Shown: positions 27,177 through 36,222 of the stretch, piece after piece
How positions within the stretch are numbered: position 1 is the stretch's first letter
Layout: every line of letters begins with the position of its first letter
The notes under the pieces: generated by a model
Database searches by the model: none
What the model saw: the letters and a program-made list of their open reading frames with translations, nothing else
What the model was told of the DNA's origin: nothing
Program-made: the position numbers and the translations under genes
Origin: an uncultured Polaribacter sp.
GTDB lineage: Bacteria; Bacteroidota; Bacteroidia; Flavobacteriales; Flavobacteriaceae
Assembly (NCBI GenBank): GCA_943787375.1
Contig: CALSME010000001.1
Location: 180,979 to 244,978, forward strand
Direction: 5' to 3'
DNA length: 64,000 nt

Positions 27177-28448
27177 CTATCTTACGATGGTTTGTTTTCT
27201 ATCGGGTCCAACAGATACGATTTTAACAGGAACCCCTGTTTCTTTTTCAATAAACGCAACATAATCTATTAAATTTTGTGGCAATTGATCTGCTGTAGTC
27301 ATTTTAGTTAAATCTTCATCCCAACCTTTAAATTCAGAGTAGTTTACAGAAACGTTTTCGGGCTCGATATTGTAGGGTAAATGTGAAATCTCTTTTCCTT
27401 TATAATTGTAGGAAGTACATACTTTTAGGTTTTTGAAACCAGACAATACATCTCCTTTCATCATCATTAGTTGTGTCACCCCATTTACATCAACAGCGTA
27501 TTTTAAGGCAACTAAATCCAACCATCCACAACGTCTAGCTCTTCCTGTAGTGGCACCAAACTCATGACCAATACGTGCCATTTCGGCACCATCCTGATCA
27601 AACAACTCTGTAGGAAACGGTCCAGAACCAACTCGGGTTGTATAGGCTTTGAAAATTCCAAATACTTCACCAATTCTATTTGGAGCAACTCCCAAACCAG
27701 TACAAGCACCTGCTGCGGTTGTATTAGAAGAGGTAACAAATGGGTAGGTTCCAAAATCAATATCTAATAAAGACCCTTGAGCTCCTTCAGCTAAAATTGT
27801 TTTTTTGTCTTTGATAGCTTGGTTTAGAAATTCTTCACTATCTATAAATTGTAATGTTTTTAATTTATCAATTCCTTTGTCAAATTCAGCTTCTAATTCG
27901 TCTAAATCATAATCGATCTGGATATTGAAATAGTCCAACATTCCCAAATGTTTGGCGGTAAGTGCATGGTATTTGTCTTTCCAGTTCTCCATTTCTAAAT
28001 CTCCAACACGCATTCCGTTTCTACCCGTCTTGTCCATATAAGTTGGGCCAATTCCTTTTAGAGTAGAACCAATCTTCGCTTTTCCTTTAGAAGTTTCTGA
28101 TGCAGCATCTAACAAACGATGCGTCGGTAAGATTAAGTGTGCTTTTCTGGAAATTAATAATTTTGAAGTATAATCAATATCGTGTTTGTCTAAATTTTCT
28201 AATTCTTTTTTGAAAATCACTGGATCTATTACGACTCCATTTCCAACAACATTCAATGCCGTTTTATGAAAAATACCAGAAGGTATGGTGTGTAAAACGT
28301 GTTTTCTTCCATCAAAAATTAATGTATGACCCGCATTAGGACCTCCTTGAAAACGTGCGATAATATCATAGTTGGTGGTTAAAACATCTACAATTTTACC
28401 TTTTCCTTCATCTCCCCATTGTAATCCGAGTAATAAATCTACTGCCAT
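27177..28448 (-). CDS. purA: Adenylosuccinate synthetase
   Basis: 423-residue GTP-dependent enzyme joining IMP and aspartate in AMP synthesis. P-loop GDEGKGK at about 12-18, NAGHT (IMP/catalytic histidine, about 38-42), GIGPTYMDKTGRNGMR, EGAQGSLLDIDFGTYPFVTSSNT and C-terminal VGPDRKQTI. Lies 38 bp downstream of a Fur-family regulator and upstream of the OstA-like gene; the rsh-fur-purA-ostA order is common in flavobacteria and brings purine nucleotide and (p)ppGpp metabolism together. Confidence 0.96.
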   Translation of the reverse strand: MAVDLLLGLQWGDEGKGKIVDVLTTNYDIIARFQGGPNAGHTLIFDGRKHVLHTIPSGIFHKTALNVVGNGVVIDPVIFKKELENLDKHDIDYTSKLLISRKAHLILPTHRLLDAASETSKGKAKIGSTLKGIGPTYMDKTGRNGMRVGDLEMENWKDKYHALTAKHLGMLDYFNIQIDYDLDELEAEFDKGIDKLKTLQFIDSEEFLNQAIKDKKTILAEGAQGSLLDIDFGTYPFVTSSNTTAAGACTGLGVAPNRIGEVFGIFKAYTTRVGSGPFPTELFDQDGAEMARIGHEFGATTGRARRCGWLDLVALKYAVDVNGVTQLMMMKGDVLSGFKNLKVCTSYNYKGKEISHLPYNIEPENVSVNYSEFKGWDEDLTKMTTADQLPQNLIDYVAFIEKETGVPVKIVSVGPDRKQTIVR

Positions 28449-28486
28449 TTGTTGTTTAATTTGTATGATTGTTGTGATGTTGTTTG

Positions 28487-28930
28487 TTATTTTTTCTTGG
28501 TTCCGTAAAAATACAGAGAGTGATTGTGAATGTCTACATTGAAAACTTCTTCAATTGTTTTCTTTATCACTTGTATTCTTGGGTCGCAAAATTCTTTTAC
28601 TTCTCCAGAATCTGTAAATATTAAGTGGTCATGGTTCTTGTCAAAATAACTCTTTTCATATCTTGCCATGGATTGCCCATCAAATTGATGTTTTCTTACC
28701 AATCCGCAATCTAAGAGTAAGTCGATTGTATTGTATAGGGTGGCTCTACTTACGCGGTAGTTTTTATTTTTCATATTGATATATAAAGACTCAATATCAA
28801 AATGATCTTCTACTGCATAAATTTCTTGAAGAATTGCAAAACGTTCAGGAGTTTTTCTATGTTTATTGTCTTCTAAAAAAGAGGTAAACACTTTCTTTAC
28901 TACTTCCTGATTATTTTCAGAATTACCCAT
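28487..28930 (-). CDS. Fur-family transcriptional regulator
   Basis: 147-residue metal-dependent repressor. Winged-helix DNA-binding part ([53 protein letters not shown]) and dimerisation/metal part ([29 protein letters not shown]) with the HDH motif and one cysteine. The C-terminal CxxC structural zinc pairs of E. coli Fur are absent, so Fur, PerR or another subfamily cannot be settled. Encoded between rsh and purA on the same strand. Confidence 0.92.
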   Translation of the reverse strand: MGNSENNQEVVKKVFTSFLEDNKHRKTPERFAILQEIYAVEDHFDIESLYINMKNKNYRVSRATLYNTIDLLLDCGLVRKHQFDGQSMARYEKSYFDKNHDHLIFTDSGEVKEFCDPRIQVIKKTIEEVFNVDIHNHSLYFYGTKKK

Positions 28931-28949
28931 TTATCATTTTTTTCTAAAA

Positions 28950-28957
28950 CAAATTTA
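28950..28957 (-). promoter_or_regulatory. Promoter -7 box for the Fur-family gene
   Basis: TAAATTTG on the minus strand matches TAnnTTTG, 20 bp before the start at 28930 and after the rsh stop at 29000, so fur (and perhaps purA) can be transcribed independently of rsh. Confidence 0.5.
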
Positions 28958-28999
28958 CTCTAATTTATGAATTAATTAATGGTTTTAAATAAATGATAT

Positions 29000-31216
29000 T
29001 TACAAAGTATTAACACGTGCCACTTTTTTGATGCCTTCAATCTTTTGAATGCTGGAAATGAGCTTCTTAAGCTGCGATCTATTGTTAACACTTAGCGATA
29101 ATTTACCATCAAAAAAACCTTCATTTCCTGCAATATTGATGCTGTGAATAAAAACACCCATATTGTTCGATATAATTCGGGTTAAATTATTTGCAATTCC
29201 TGCATTGTCAACACCATTTATTTGCAAGATTACTTTGAAATCTTGTTTTGTAGAATCGATCCATTTTGTTTTTATAATTCGGTATGCATAGTTGGATTGT
29301 AAAGAAATTGAGTTGGGACAATTTTTTTTGTGCACCTTTATTCCATCGTTGATGGTAATAAATCCAAAAACGTTGTCTCCAGGTATCGGATTGCAACAGG
29401 GAGATAATTTATATTCAAGCTTTTCTTCATCGCTTCCAAAAACCAGTGCATCGTATTTGTGAGTAACTACTTCCTCGCTAACGATTTCTGTGTTTGGAGA
29501 TCTTCTCAGTTTGTTTTTGAAATAACTAATAATGGCACTGTTTCTCCCCGAAACAAAGCTTTTTAATTGGGTGTTATCAATTGCACCACTTCCAATTCTA
29601 AAGAACAGGTCGAAGCTTGTTCTCAACTTAAAGAAGGTAACCAATTCATTCACTGCCTTTTCATTAAATGAAATCTTTAAATGACGGAGTTTCCTTGCTA
29701 ATATCGCCTTTCCTTCCTCAGCAATTTGTTTCTCTTCGTCTTTTAAGGCTGCTTTAATTTTTGTTCGTGCTCGGGCAGTTATTACAAAATCCAACCATCT
29801 AGAATTTGGTTTGTTGAGTGCTGTTGTAATGACCTCTATTTGATCTCCACTATTGAGTTCGTAACTTAGTGGAACTAACTTTCCATTTACTTTTGCGCCT
29901 CTACATTTTAAACCCACATCGGTATGAATTGAAAAGGCGAAATCTAAAGCTGATGCTCCTTTTGGAAGTGATTTTAAATCTCCTTTAGGCGTGAAAACAT
30001 AAATTTCTTTTGCGTATAAATTCAATTTAAAATCCTCTACAAAATCAACTGCATTTAAACTTTGATTCTCTAGGGTTTCTTTCAATTTATTGAGCCAACC
30101 TTCAAGACCGTTTTCATTTACGATTCCTTGCTTGTATTTAAAATGTGCTGCATAACCTTTCTCTGCTATTTCATCCATTCTTTTGGAACGAATTTGTACT
30201 TCGACCCATTGGGCATCAGGACCAACAACCGTAATGTGAAGTGCTTCATATCCTGTAGATTTTGGCTGAGAAATCCAGTCTCTTAAACGTGATGGATTGG
30301 GTTTAAAGTAATCAGTAACAATGGAATAAATTTTCCAAGCTTCAAATTTTTCATCCTTAGAATTGGGTTCAAAAATGATTCGAATGGCAAATTTATCATA
30401 TACCTCATCAAAAGTCACATTCTGTTTTCTCATTTTTCTACGAATTGAAAAAATCGATTTAAAACGCCCTTTTATTTCATAATTAAAGTGCTCTTTACTC
30501 AGTCCTTTTTGAATGGTTTCTGAAAAAGTATTGATATACGTTTGTTGTTCTTCTTTACTAGCTTTTATTTTAGCGGTAATGTCATTAAAAACTTCGGGCT
30601 CTGTGTATTTCAACCCTAAATCTTCTAATTCTGTTTTAATATTATACAACCCCAATCGATGTGCTAGAGGCGCATAAATGTACAAGGTTTCAGAAGCAAT
30701 TTTTATTTGTTTATGGGCAGGCATTGCATCCATGGTTTGCATATTGTGCAATCTGTCTGCAATTTTTATTAAAATAACGCGTACATCGTCATGCAATGTA
30801 AGAAGCATTTTTCTGAAATTTTCTGCTTGTATGGAAGCATCTTTTTCTTTATTTAAACGAGATATTTTTGTTAAACCGTTTACAATTCGTGCAATCGTTT
30901 CTCCAAATAATTGTTCAATATCTTCAATTGTGTAATGGGTATCTTCTACCACATCATGTAAAAGTGCTGCTGCTATTGATGTGGCTCCTAAACCAATTTC
31001 ATAAGCAACAATTTTTGCTACTGCGATTGGATGGTAGATATAGGGTTCACCTGTTTTTCTTCGCTGCTCAGAATGTGCTTCAACTGCAACATCAAATGCA
31101 TGCCGGATTAAGTCTTTATCGTCCTTTGATAAAATTTCATAAGTTCCCTTTAACAAGTCCTTATACCGACTTGTTATTTCCTTATTTTCCTCTTCTATAG
31201 AAATGGTGTAATTCAT
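29000..31216 (-). CDS. rsh: Bifunctional (p)ppGpp synthetase/hydrolase (Rel/SpoT)
   Basis: 738-residue stringent-response enzyme. HD hydrolase domain with H61 (YIYHPIAVA), HD 87-88 (LLHDVVEDT) and downstream aspartate (IADRLHNMQTM) intact; synthetase domain (about 230-340, with GYEALHITVVGPDAQWVEVQIRSKRMDEIAEKG); TGS domain (about 405-465, IYVFTPKGDLKSLPKGASALDFAFSIH); helical and zinc-finger region (SPCCNPIPGDNVFGFI); C-terminal ACT domain (residues about 665-738). Both hydrolase and synthetase motifs appear intact, so it should make and degrade (p)ppGpp. Confidence 0.95.
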   Translation of the reverse strand: MNYTISIEEENKEITSRYKDLLKGTYEILSKDDKDLIRHAFDVAVEAHSEQRRKTGEPYIYHPIAVAKIVAYEIGLGATSIAAALLHDVVEDTHYTIEDIEQLFGETIARIVNGLTKISRLNKEKDASIQAENFRKMLLTLHDDVRVILIKIADRLHNMQTMDAMPAHKQIKIASETLYIYAPLAHRLGLYNIKTELEDLGLKYTEPEVFNDITAKIKASKEEQQTYINTFSETIQKGLSKEHFNYEIKGRFKSIFSIRRKMRKQNVTFDEVYDKFAIRIIFEPNSKDEKFEAWKIYSIVTDYFKPNPSRLRDWISQPKSTGYEALHITVVGPDAQWVEVQIRSKRMDEIAEKGYAAHFKYKQGIVNENGLEGWLNKLKETLENQSLNAVDFVEDFKLNLYAKEIYVFTPKGDLKSLPKGASALDFAFSIHTDVGLKCRGAKVNGKLVPLSYELNSGDQIEVITTALNKPNSRWLDFVITARARTKIKAALKDEEKQIAEEGKAILARKLRHLKISFNEKAVNELVTFFKLRTSFDLFFRIGSGAIDNTQLKSFVSGRNSAIISYFKNKLRRSPNTEIVSEEVVTHKYDALVFGSDEEKLEYKLSPCCNPIPGDNVFGFITINDGIKVHKKNCPNSISLQSNYAYRIIKTKWIDSTKQDFKVILQINGVDNAGIANNLTRIISNNMGVFIHSINIAGNEGFFDGKLSLSVNNRSQLKKLISSIQKIEGIKKVARVNTL

Positions 31217-31275
31217 TTACGTTTGCTTGCATTTCAATCCAAAGTGAATTTAAGGCAAAGAAATTACATAAACAA

Positions 31276-32511
31276 CTATTCTTTTTTTAAATTTTGGATT
31301 CTTTCGAACAATGTAGGGTGGGAGTAATGCATAAAAACATATGCAGGGTGGGGTGTTAAGTTGCTCAAACTGTTTTTAGATAGTTTCTTAAGTGCACTTA
31401 TTAAAGGGATAGCAGTATTGGTTTCTTTCGCATAATTATCTGCTTGATATTCAAAAATTCGTGAAATATAATTCATGAATATTCCTGTAATTTCTGAGAC
31501 TGGTGTATATAAAATTCCAAAGGCAATTAAACCAATATGAAAACTTGGAATTGCAACTCCTAATGCTTCTGAAAAGAGGGGCATATTGATGAATAATGAT
31601 AAAAGAAATAACATAAAACCTGTGAGTAGGAGCGAGGTAAATAAATTAAAAAGAATGTGTTTTTTTTTGTAATGACCAACTTCATGCGCTAAAACTGCCA
31701 CGATTTCAGGAATCTCCAAGTCATTAATTAAAGTGTCAAAAAGCGTAATTCTTTTTTGAGAACCGAAACCAGAAAAATAAGCATTTGCCTTTGTAGACCG
31801 CTTTGATCCATCGATCACAAAAATTGCATCCAATTTAAAACCAACTTTCTTTGCGTATGCTTCTATTGCAGTTTTTAATTCTCCATTTTCTAAAGGCGTT
31901 TGTTTGTTGAACAGCGGTACAATTAATTTTGCATAAAAGAGATTCATAAATACTGTGAATAGTGCCATTAAAATCCAGGCATATACCCAGAAATTTTCTC
32001 CAAAAATTTGATAAAACTCAATAACTAATGCTAAAATTCCACCTCCTAGAAACGAAGACATTACCAGTCCTTTTATCTTATCTATCCAAAATAAGGTTCT
32101 TGTCGATTTGTTAAATCCGAAGCTTTCTTCTATAACAAAGGTCTTGTAATAGGAAAAAGGGGTTGTTAATAAATCAGAACCTATCAGAATAACACCAAAG
32201 AATAGTAAAGCAATGAGTATTGGGTTTTCTGTAAAATTTCTTGCAAAATTATCTACATATTTAAAGCCATCTAAAAAGAAGAAAAAGAGGGTGAGAGTTA
32301 TTGAAAACAATGAAGTAATCTTCGAAAACTGCGCATTTTTTTTCTTGTATACTTGTGATTTTTGATATTCTTTTTCATCATAAACATCCGCCAATTCAAA
32401 AGGGATTTTATCGTTATAATGTTTCGCATTTAAAGCACTTAATATTGTATCAATGATAAAACTGATGACGATTATTGAAATTAATAGATAAAAAAGGGTG
32501 GTTGCGGTCAT
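31276..32511 (-). CDS. M48-family integral-membrane metalloprotease (Ste24-like)
   Basis: 411 residues with several transmembrane helices (about 5-25, 65-85, 98-115, 150-170, 175-198, 290-330). Zinc motif HEVGH at 276-280 followed by the third ligand region EYQADNYA (about 357-364) identifies the CAAX-protease/Ste24 type M48A. Role is membrane protein quality control or processing. One base separates it from the broken gene upstream at 32513. Confidence 0.92.
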   Translation of the reverse strand: MTATTLFYLLISIIVISFIIDTILSALNAKHYNDKIPFELADVYDEKEYQKSQVYKKKNAQFSKITSLFSITLTLFFFFLDGFKYVDNFARNFTENPILIALLFFGVILIGSDLLTTPFSYYKTFVIEESFGFNKSTRTLFWIDKIKGLVMSSFLGGGILALVIEFYQIFGENFWVYAWILMALFTVFMNLFYAKLIVPLFNKQTPLENGELKTAIEAYAKKVGFKLDAIFVIDGSKRSTKANAYFSGFGSQKRITLFDTLINDLEIPEIVAVLAHEVGHYKKKHILFNLFTSLLLTGFMLFLLSLFINMPLFSEALGVAIPSFHIGLIAFGILYTPVSEITGIFMNYISRIFEYQADNYAKETNTAIPLISALKKLSKNSLSNLTPHPAYVFMHYSHPTLFERIQNLKKE

Positions 32512-32512
32512 C

Positions 32513-33180
32513 TTATTTTTTACAATTTTGATTGTAATCTCTTACAATGTCTTTAATGTGCCATTTTTTATACTCTCCTTGTTTTATTTTGCTAATTAAG
32601 GATTTACAATCTTTAAAATATTTCACAATTCTTTTTCTAAAGATTTTGTTGCTTCTACCGTTGGTGTCACTCCAAATTCTGATGACACTATGTTTGCTGT
32701 CTTTTTTTGAAAGATAATGCCTCTTAAATTCATACAATTGACCAGATCCAGTATTCATCGTATAAAAGACACCATGAGGAGACATAATGCTAGACCCATT
32801 ATCTAATACAAAGCTACTCTGCGTATACAGTTTTAAGGGCCCCTTGCTGTTTTCTCTCAAAAGAACAGGGCCTTCCCCAACAAGAGTAGTTTGTACTTAA
32901 AGTTTTTAATGAAATTGTCTTTTACCAATTGAAGACCTAGTAATTTTTTATGTGTGAACTTCACCTTTTTGTCGTTACGTTCTTTTTTAAAATGAACGGT
33001 GTTGAAATCTTTAATTCTTGCAAAGCCATTAAGTGTGTCTTTGTTTTTTAAGAAAAGTGTTGCTTTTTGGTAAGTACTTTCATTAAAATTATCACTTGAA
33101 ATTTGAGAGAACAAAGAACTCCCGAGCATTAAACTAAAGGAAATAATGAGTATGAAATTCTTGGTCATCCTATTATTCAT
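32513..33180 (-). pseudogene. Exported protein gene split by a frameshift
   Basis: Two overlapping frames make one protein. The 5' part (33180 to about 32872) encodes a signal peptide (FILIISFSLMLGSSLFSQ) and about 85 mature residues up to YKLLLLGKA; the 3' part (to 32513) continues PVLLRENSKGPLKLYTQSS and 110 further residues ending in a Lys-rich helix. A single lost base in the G/C run near 32868-32875 (AAGG(G)CCC) would join LGKG-PVLLREN. Function unknown. Overlaps the kinase gene start region by 8 bp. It may be a true mutation or an assembly error. Confidence 0.75.
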
Positions 33181-33919
33181 TTTTCTTTATCGCATACAAA
33201 GCGGCGCCAATAATACCTGCATTGTTTCTAAATTGTGCTGGTCTTACAGGGATATCGACGGTTAAAAATCGCTTAAATTTTTCAAATTTTTTACTAATTC
33301 CACCTCCTAAAATATACATTTTTGGAGTATGTAATGTTTTGACATGGTGTAAAAAAAGATCAAATCTTTTTGCCCACTGCTCTAAAGATAAGTCATCTCT
33401 TTTTCTTGCAGAATCCGCAACATGTTTTTCAATGATTTCGCCATTTGTATGATAGATTCTTCCCAATTCTACATTGGGAATCAACGCTCCGTTATAAAAT
33501 AAACCAGAGCCGATACCAGTACCGATTGTAATTACAAATATTTTACCATTCATTTCTTTTCCAGCTCCCAAACTCACTTCAGCCAAACCCGCTAAATCGG
33601 CATCGTTACTCACATAAAAAGACAATCCACCACAAGTTGTTTTAAAAAGTTGGTCAATTCTAACATCCACCCATTCTTTACTTAGATTTCCTTTGTGTTT
33701 ACATTGTCCATCTACGACAATCGTTGGAAAACAACAGCCTACAATTCCATTCCATTCAAAGTGAGCAACCATTTGCTTTACGACACTTGCCACTGCTTCT
33801 GGAGTGGCGGGTTTTGGTGTGCTGATTCGATGTCTCTCCGTAACTAATTCCCCAGTTATTGTGTTCACAATAGCTGCTTTTATTCCAGATCCTCCGATGT
33901 CAATTCCTAAAACGTTCAT
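33173..33919 (-). CDS. ROK-family sugar kinase, probable polyphosphate glucokinase
   Basis: 248 residues. N-terminal phosphate loop [13 protein letters not shown], substrate loop [18 protein letters not shown] with catalytic aspartate, GTGIGSGLF and C-terminal GGGISKKF. The short length and the absence of the ROK CxCGxxGC zinc motif resemble PpgK-type polyphosphate/ATP glucokinases. Three bases downstream of the methyltransferase gene on the same strand. Confidence 0.85.
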   Translation of the reverse strand: MNVLGIDIGGSGIKAAIVNTITGELVTERHRISTPKPATPEAVASVVKQMVAHFEWNGIVGCCFPTIVVDGQCKHKGNLSKEWVDVRIDQLFKTTCGGLSFYVSNDADLAGLAEVSLGAGKEMNGKIFVITIGTGIGSGLFYNGALIPNVELGRIYHTNGEIIEKHVADSARKRDDLSLEQWAKRFDLFLHHVKTLHTPKMYILGGGISKKFEKFKRFLTVDIPVRPAQFRNNAGIIGAALYAIKKNE

Positions 33920-33921
33920 AT

Positions 33922-34716
33922 TTAATTAAAATTTCGTTGTCTTTTTGCTTCAAATAGTACAATAGCAGCAGCTACAGATACATTCATTGAATCTATTTGC
34001 CCTTGCATGGGTATGTTGATGTTTTGGGTGGCTTTTTCTCGCCAAACCTCTGTTAATCCAGTGGCTTCTGTACCTACAACGATGGCTGTTGCTTTGGTGT
34101 AGTCTTCTTTGTGGTATTCGTTCGAATTTTGTAGCGTTGTGGCATACAATTGTACTTTATACGTTGTTAGAAAATCAATAATTTCTTGAGATGTACCCGT
34201 TCCAATCTGATTCGTAAAAATACAGCCAACGCTCGATCTAATAATGTTCGCGTTGTATAAATCGGTTTTGGGGTTTGCAATGATAACTGCGTCTATGTTT
34301 GCAGCATCTGCCGTTCTTAATAAGGCACCAATATTGCCTGGTTTTTCTGGAGCTTCTGCAACTAAAATAAGTGGCGTATCATTTTTAAATTGAATGTTTT
34401 TTAAAGAGAAATCTTTTGTTTTAGCAACCGCTATAATTCCCTCTGTAGCATCTCTGTAAGCCAGTTTTTGATAGACCTCTTTAGAAACTTCAATCCGATG
34501 GATGTTTTCATTAAACAAATGTAAAATGTCATTTTCTGAAACAAAATCTGCATTGTATAACACGGTGTCAAAAGAGTAATTCCCTTTTATTGCTAAAGAA
34601 ATTTCACGTTTTCCTTCAATTAAAAAGAGTCCTTGTTTTTTACGTTCTCTCGCTTTTTCTTGTAACTTAAGAAGGTTCTTTATATAGGTGTTTTGTGTGC
34701 TTGTTATGGCTTTCAT
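33922..34716 (-). CDS. TrmH/SpoU-family RNA 2'-O-methyltransferase
   Basis: 264 residues. N-terminal substrate-binding domain ([18 protein letters not shown]) and a SPOUT knot: [20 protein letters not shown] (motif 1), VVGTEATGL (motif 2), [28 protein letters not shown] (motif 3). It methylates ribose in rRNA or tRNA; the target is not determinable. The start at ATG 34716 is used; a TTG 6 codons upstream overlaps the promoter box and is unlikely. Confidence 0.92.
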   Translation of the reverse strand: MKAITSTQNTYIKNLLKLQEKARERKKQGLFLIEGKREISLAIKGNYSFDTVLYNADFVSENDILHLFNENIHRIEVSKEVYQKLAYRDATEGIIAVAKTKDFSLKNIQFKNDTPLILVAEAPEKPGNIGALLRTADAANIDAVIIANPKTDLYNANIIRSSVGCIFTNQIGTGTSQEIIDFLTTYKVQLYATTLQNSNEYHKEDYTKATAIVVGTEATGLTEVWREKATQNINIPMQGQIDSMNVSVAAAIVLFEAKRQRNFN

Positions 34717-34721
34717 TATTG

Positions 34722-34729
34722 CAAAGATA
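34722..34729 (-). promoter_or_regulatory. Promoter -7 box almost abutting the TrmH start
   Basis: TATCTTTG on the minus strand is a perfect TAnnTTTG box whose end lies 5 bp before the ATG at 34716, predicting a leaderless or nearly leaderless mRNA. Confidence 0.5.
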
Positions 34730-34860
34730 CCCAATTGATTTTTGTGTGAAAAGACTATTTTTTAAGAATTTGTAACGAGATGAACTATTTTTAATATCTA
34801 AAAAGTTTCATTGAGTATTGTGCTGTAATTTTCTTTTCTGTTTCATTTTATATTCCACAA

Positions 34861-34886
34861 AAAAGACTCGCAAATGCGAGCCTTTT
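34861..34886 (-). terminator. Terminator after the amidohydrolase genes
   Basis: On the minus strand GGCTCGC-attt-GCGAGTC followed by a T-run, 19-45 bp after the stop at 34905. Confidence 0.85.
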
Positions 34887-34904
34887 ATAATTGTGACAAA
34901 GGTT

Positions 34905-36203
34905 TTAATCAGTCTTATATTTGTTAGAGTAACGTTTCCAAAGTGTAGTTTGGTGCGTTTCTAAACTAATTTTTCTTCCTTGAATGAATGCATCGGTTAA
35001 AATATTCCCTTTCATTTCTAGGGCATCTCCTTCAGAAATAAATAGGGTAGCATCTTTGCCTACTTCTAATGAACCTACAAAACTGTCAATACCTAGTATT
35101 TTAGCATTGTTCAAAGTAATCATTTTTAACGCTTCTTCTTTTCCGACACCGTATGCAGCATAAGTACCTGCATAAAAAGGTAAGTTCCGCGTATTCATCC
35201 GTTCCATTTGTCCTTCCATTCCAATTCCAACCGTAATTCCTTTGTCCATTAAAATTTTGGCATTTCTGTAGGATACATCGAAATCATCGTCTTCACCTTC
35301 TGGAATCCTATGTGAGCGTTCTATAATTACTGGAATGTTATTTTTAAGTAATAAATTAGCAACATTTTCAGCTCCTTTTGCATGTACCAATACCATGTTG
35401 TTGATGCCGATTGCTTTCATTTTACTAACCGCATCTGTAATTTCTTTTTCACCATTGGCATGAATAAAGAGCTTTTGACTGCCGTTGAACAATCCCTTTG
35501 TAGCAGAAAATGGAATGTTTTCTACTTTTTGATTGCTGGATAAATATCTCTTTGCATCTGTAAAATAGGTAACTATTTTCTGAATGTTCTCACCATATTT
35601 TGGATCTAATTTTAAGGCTGGATCTTCTCCCATCCACCAACGTCCTCGTGTTAAACTTCCAGGCCAATTGATATGAATGGCATCGTCTTTTTTAATCGCA
35701 GCATCTTCCCAGTTCCATGCATCAAATTGCACAACGGATGATGTGCCCGATATGGTACCACCTCTAGGGGTTATTTGCCCCATCAATACACCATTCGGGC
35801 GCATTGATTCAACCACTTTACTTTCTGCATTGTAGGCAATTAAACTACGAATATGTGGCAGCATCGAGCCTACTTCATCTTCATCATCCGTTGCTCTAAC
35901 AGCATCAATTTCTACCAAACCTAAAGAAGCATTTGCTGCAATAAATCCAGGATATACCTGTTTTCCTGTGGCATCGATTACGGTGCCTTGTCGCGCAATT
36001 TTTGCAGTCGCTTTTCCTACAAAAGTAATTTTGCCATTATTGAACATTAACAATGAATTTTCAATTACTTCCCCGTTCCCTAGGTGCGCTGTTGCTCCTT
36101 CAATGGAATAGGCTTGTGTTTGCTTTGCTGCAGGTGTTTGTTGTGCTACTAGATTTCCTATCCATAAGAAAGAGAGCAGACTGTATATAAATATATTTTT
36201 CAT
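34905..36203 (-). CDS. Exported amidohydrolase-like protein with degenerate active site
   Basis: 432 residues with a signal peptide (KNIFIYSLLSFLWIGNLVAQQ). The start is ATG 36203; the longer frame overlaps the upstream gene. Amidohydrolase-superfamily framework is clear (AYSIEGATAHLGNGEVIENSLLMFNNGKITFVGK; VIDATGKQVYPGFIAANASLG; C-terminal GKDATLFISEGD), but the metal-binding HxH that should follow PGFI is replaced by AANAS and no clear downstream histidine pair remains, so it is probably not catalytic. Directly downstream (19 bp) of a larger homologue with an intact site; likely a partner subunit. Confidence 0.85.
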   Translation of the reverse strand: MKNIFIYSLLSFLWIGNLVAQQTPAAKQTQAYSIEGATAHLGNGEVIENSLLMFNNGKITFVGKATAKIARQGTVIDATGKQVYPGFIAANASLGLVEIDAVRATDDEDEVGSMLPHIRSLIAYNAESKVVESMRPNGVLMGQITPRGGTISGTSSVVQFDAWNWEDAAIKKDDAIHINWPGSLTRGRWWMGEDPALKLDPKYGENIQKIVTYFTDAKRYLSSNQKVENIPFSATKGLFNGSQKLFIHANGEKEITDAVSKMKAIGINNMVLVHAKGAENVANLLLKNNIPVIIERSHRIPEGEDDDFDVSYRNAKILMDKGITVGIGMEGQMERMNTRNLPFYAGTYAAYGVGKEEALKMITLNNAKILGIDSFVGSLEVGKDATLFISEGDALEMKGNILTDAFIQGRKISLETHQTTLWKRYSNKYKTD

Positions 36204-36222
36204 TTTGTTTGTTTTTAAGTGC

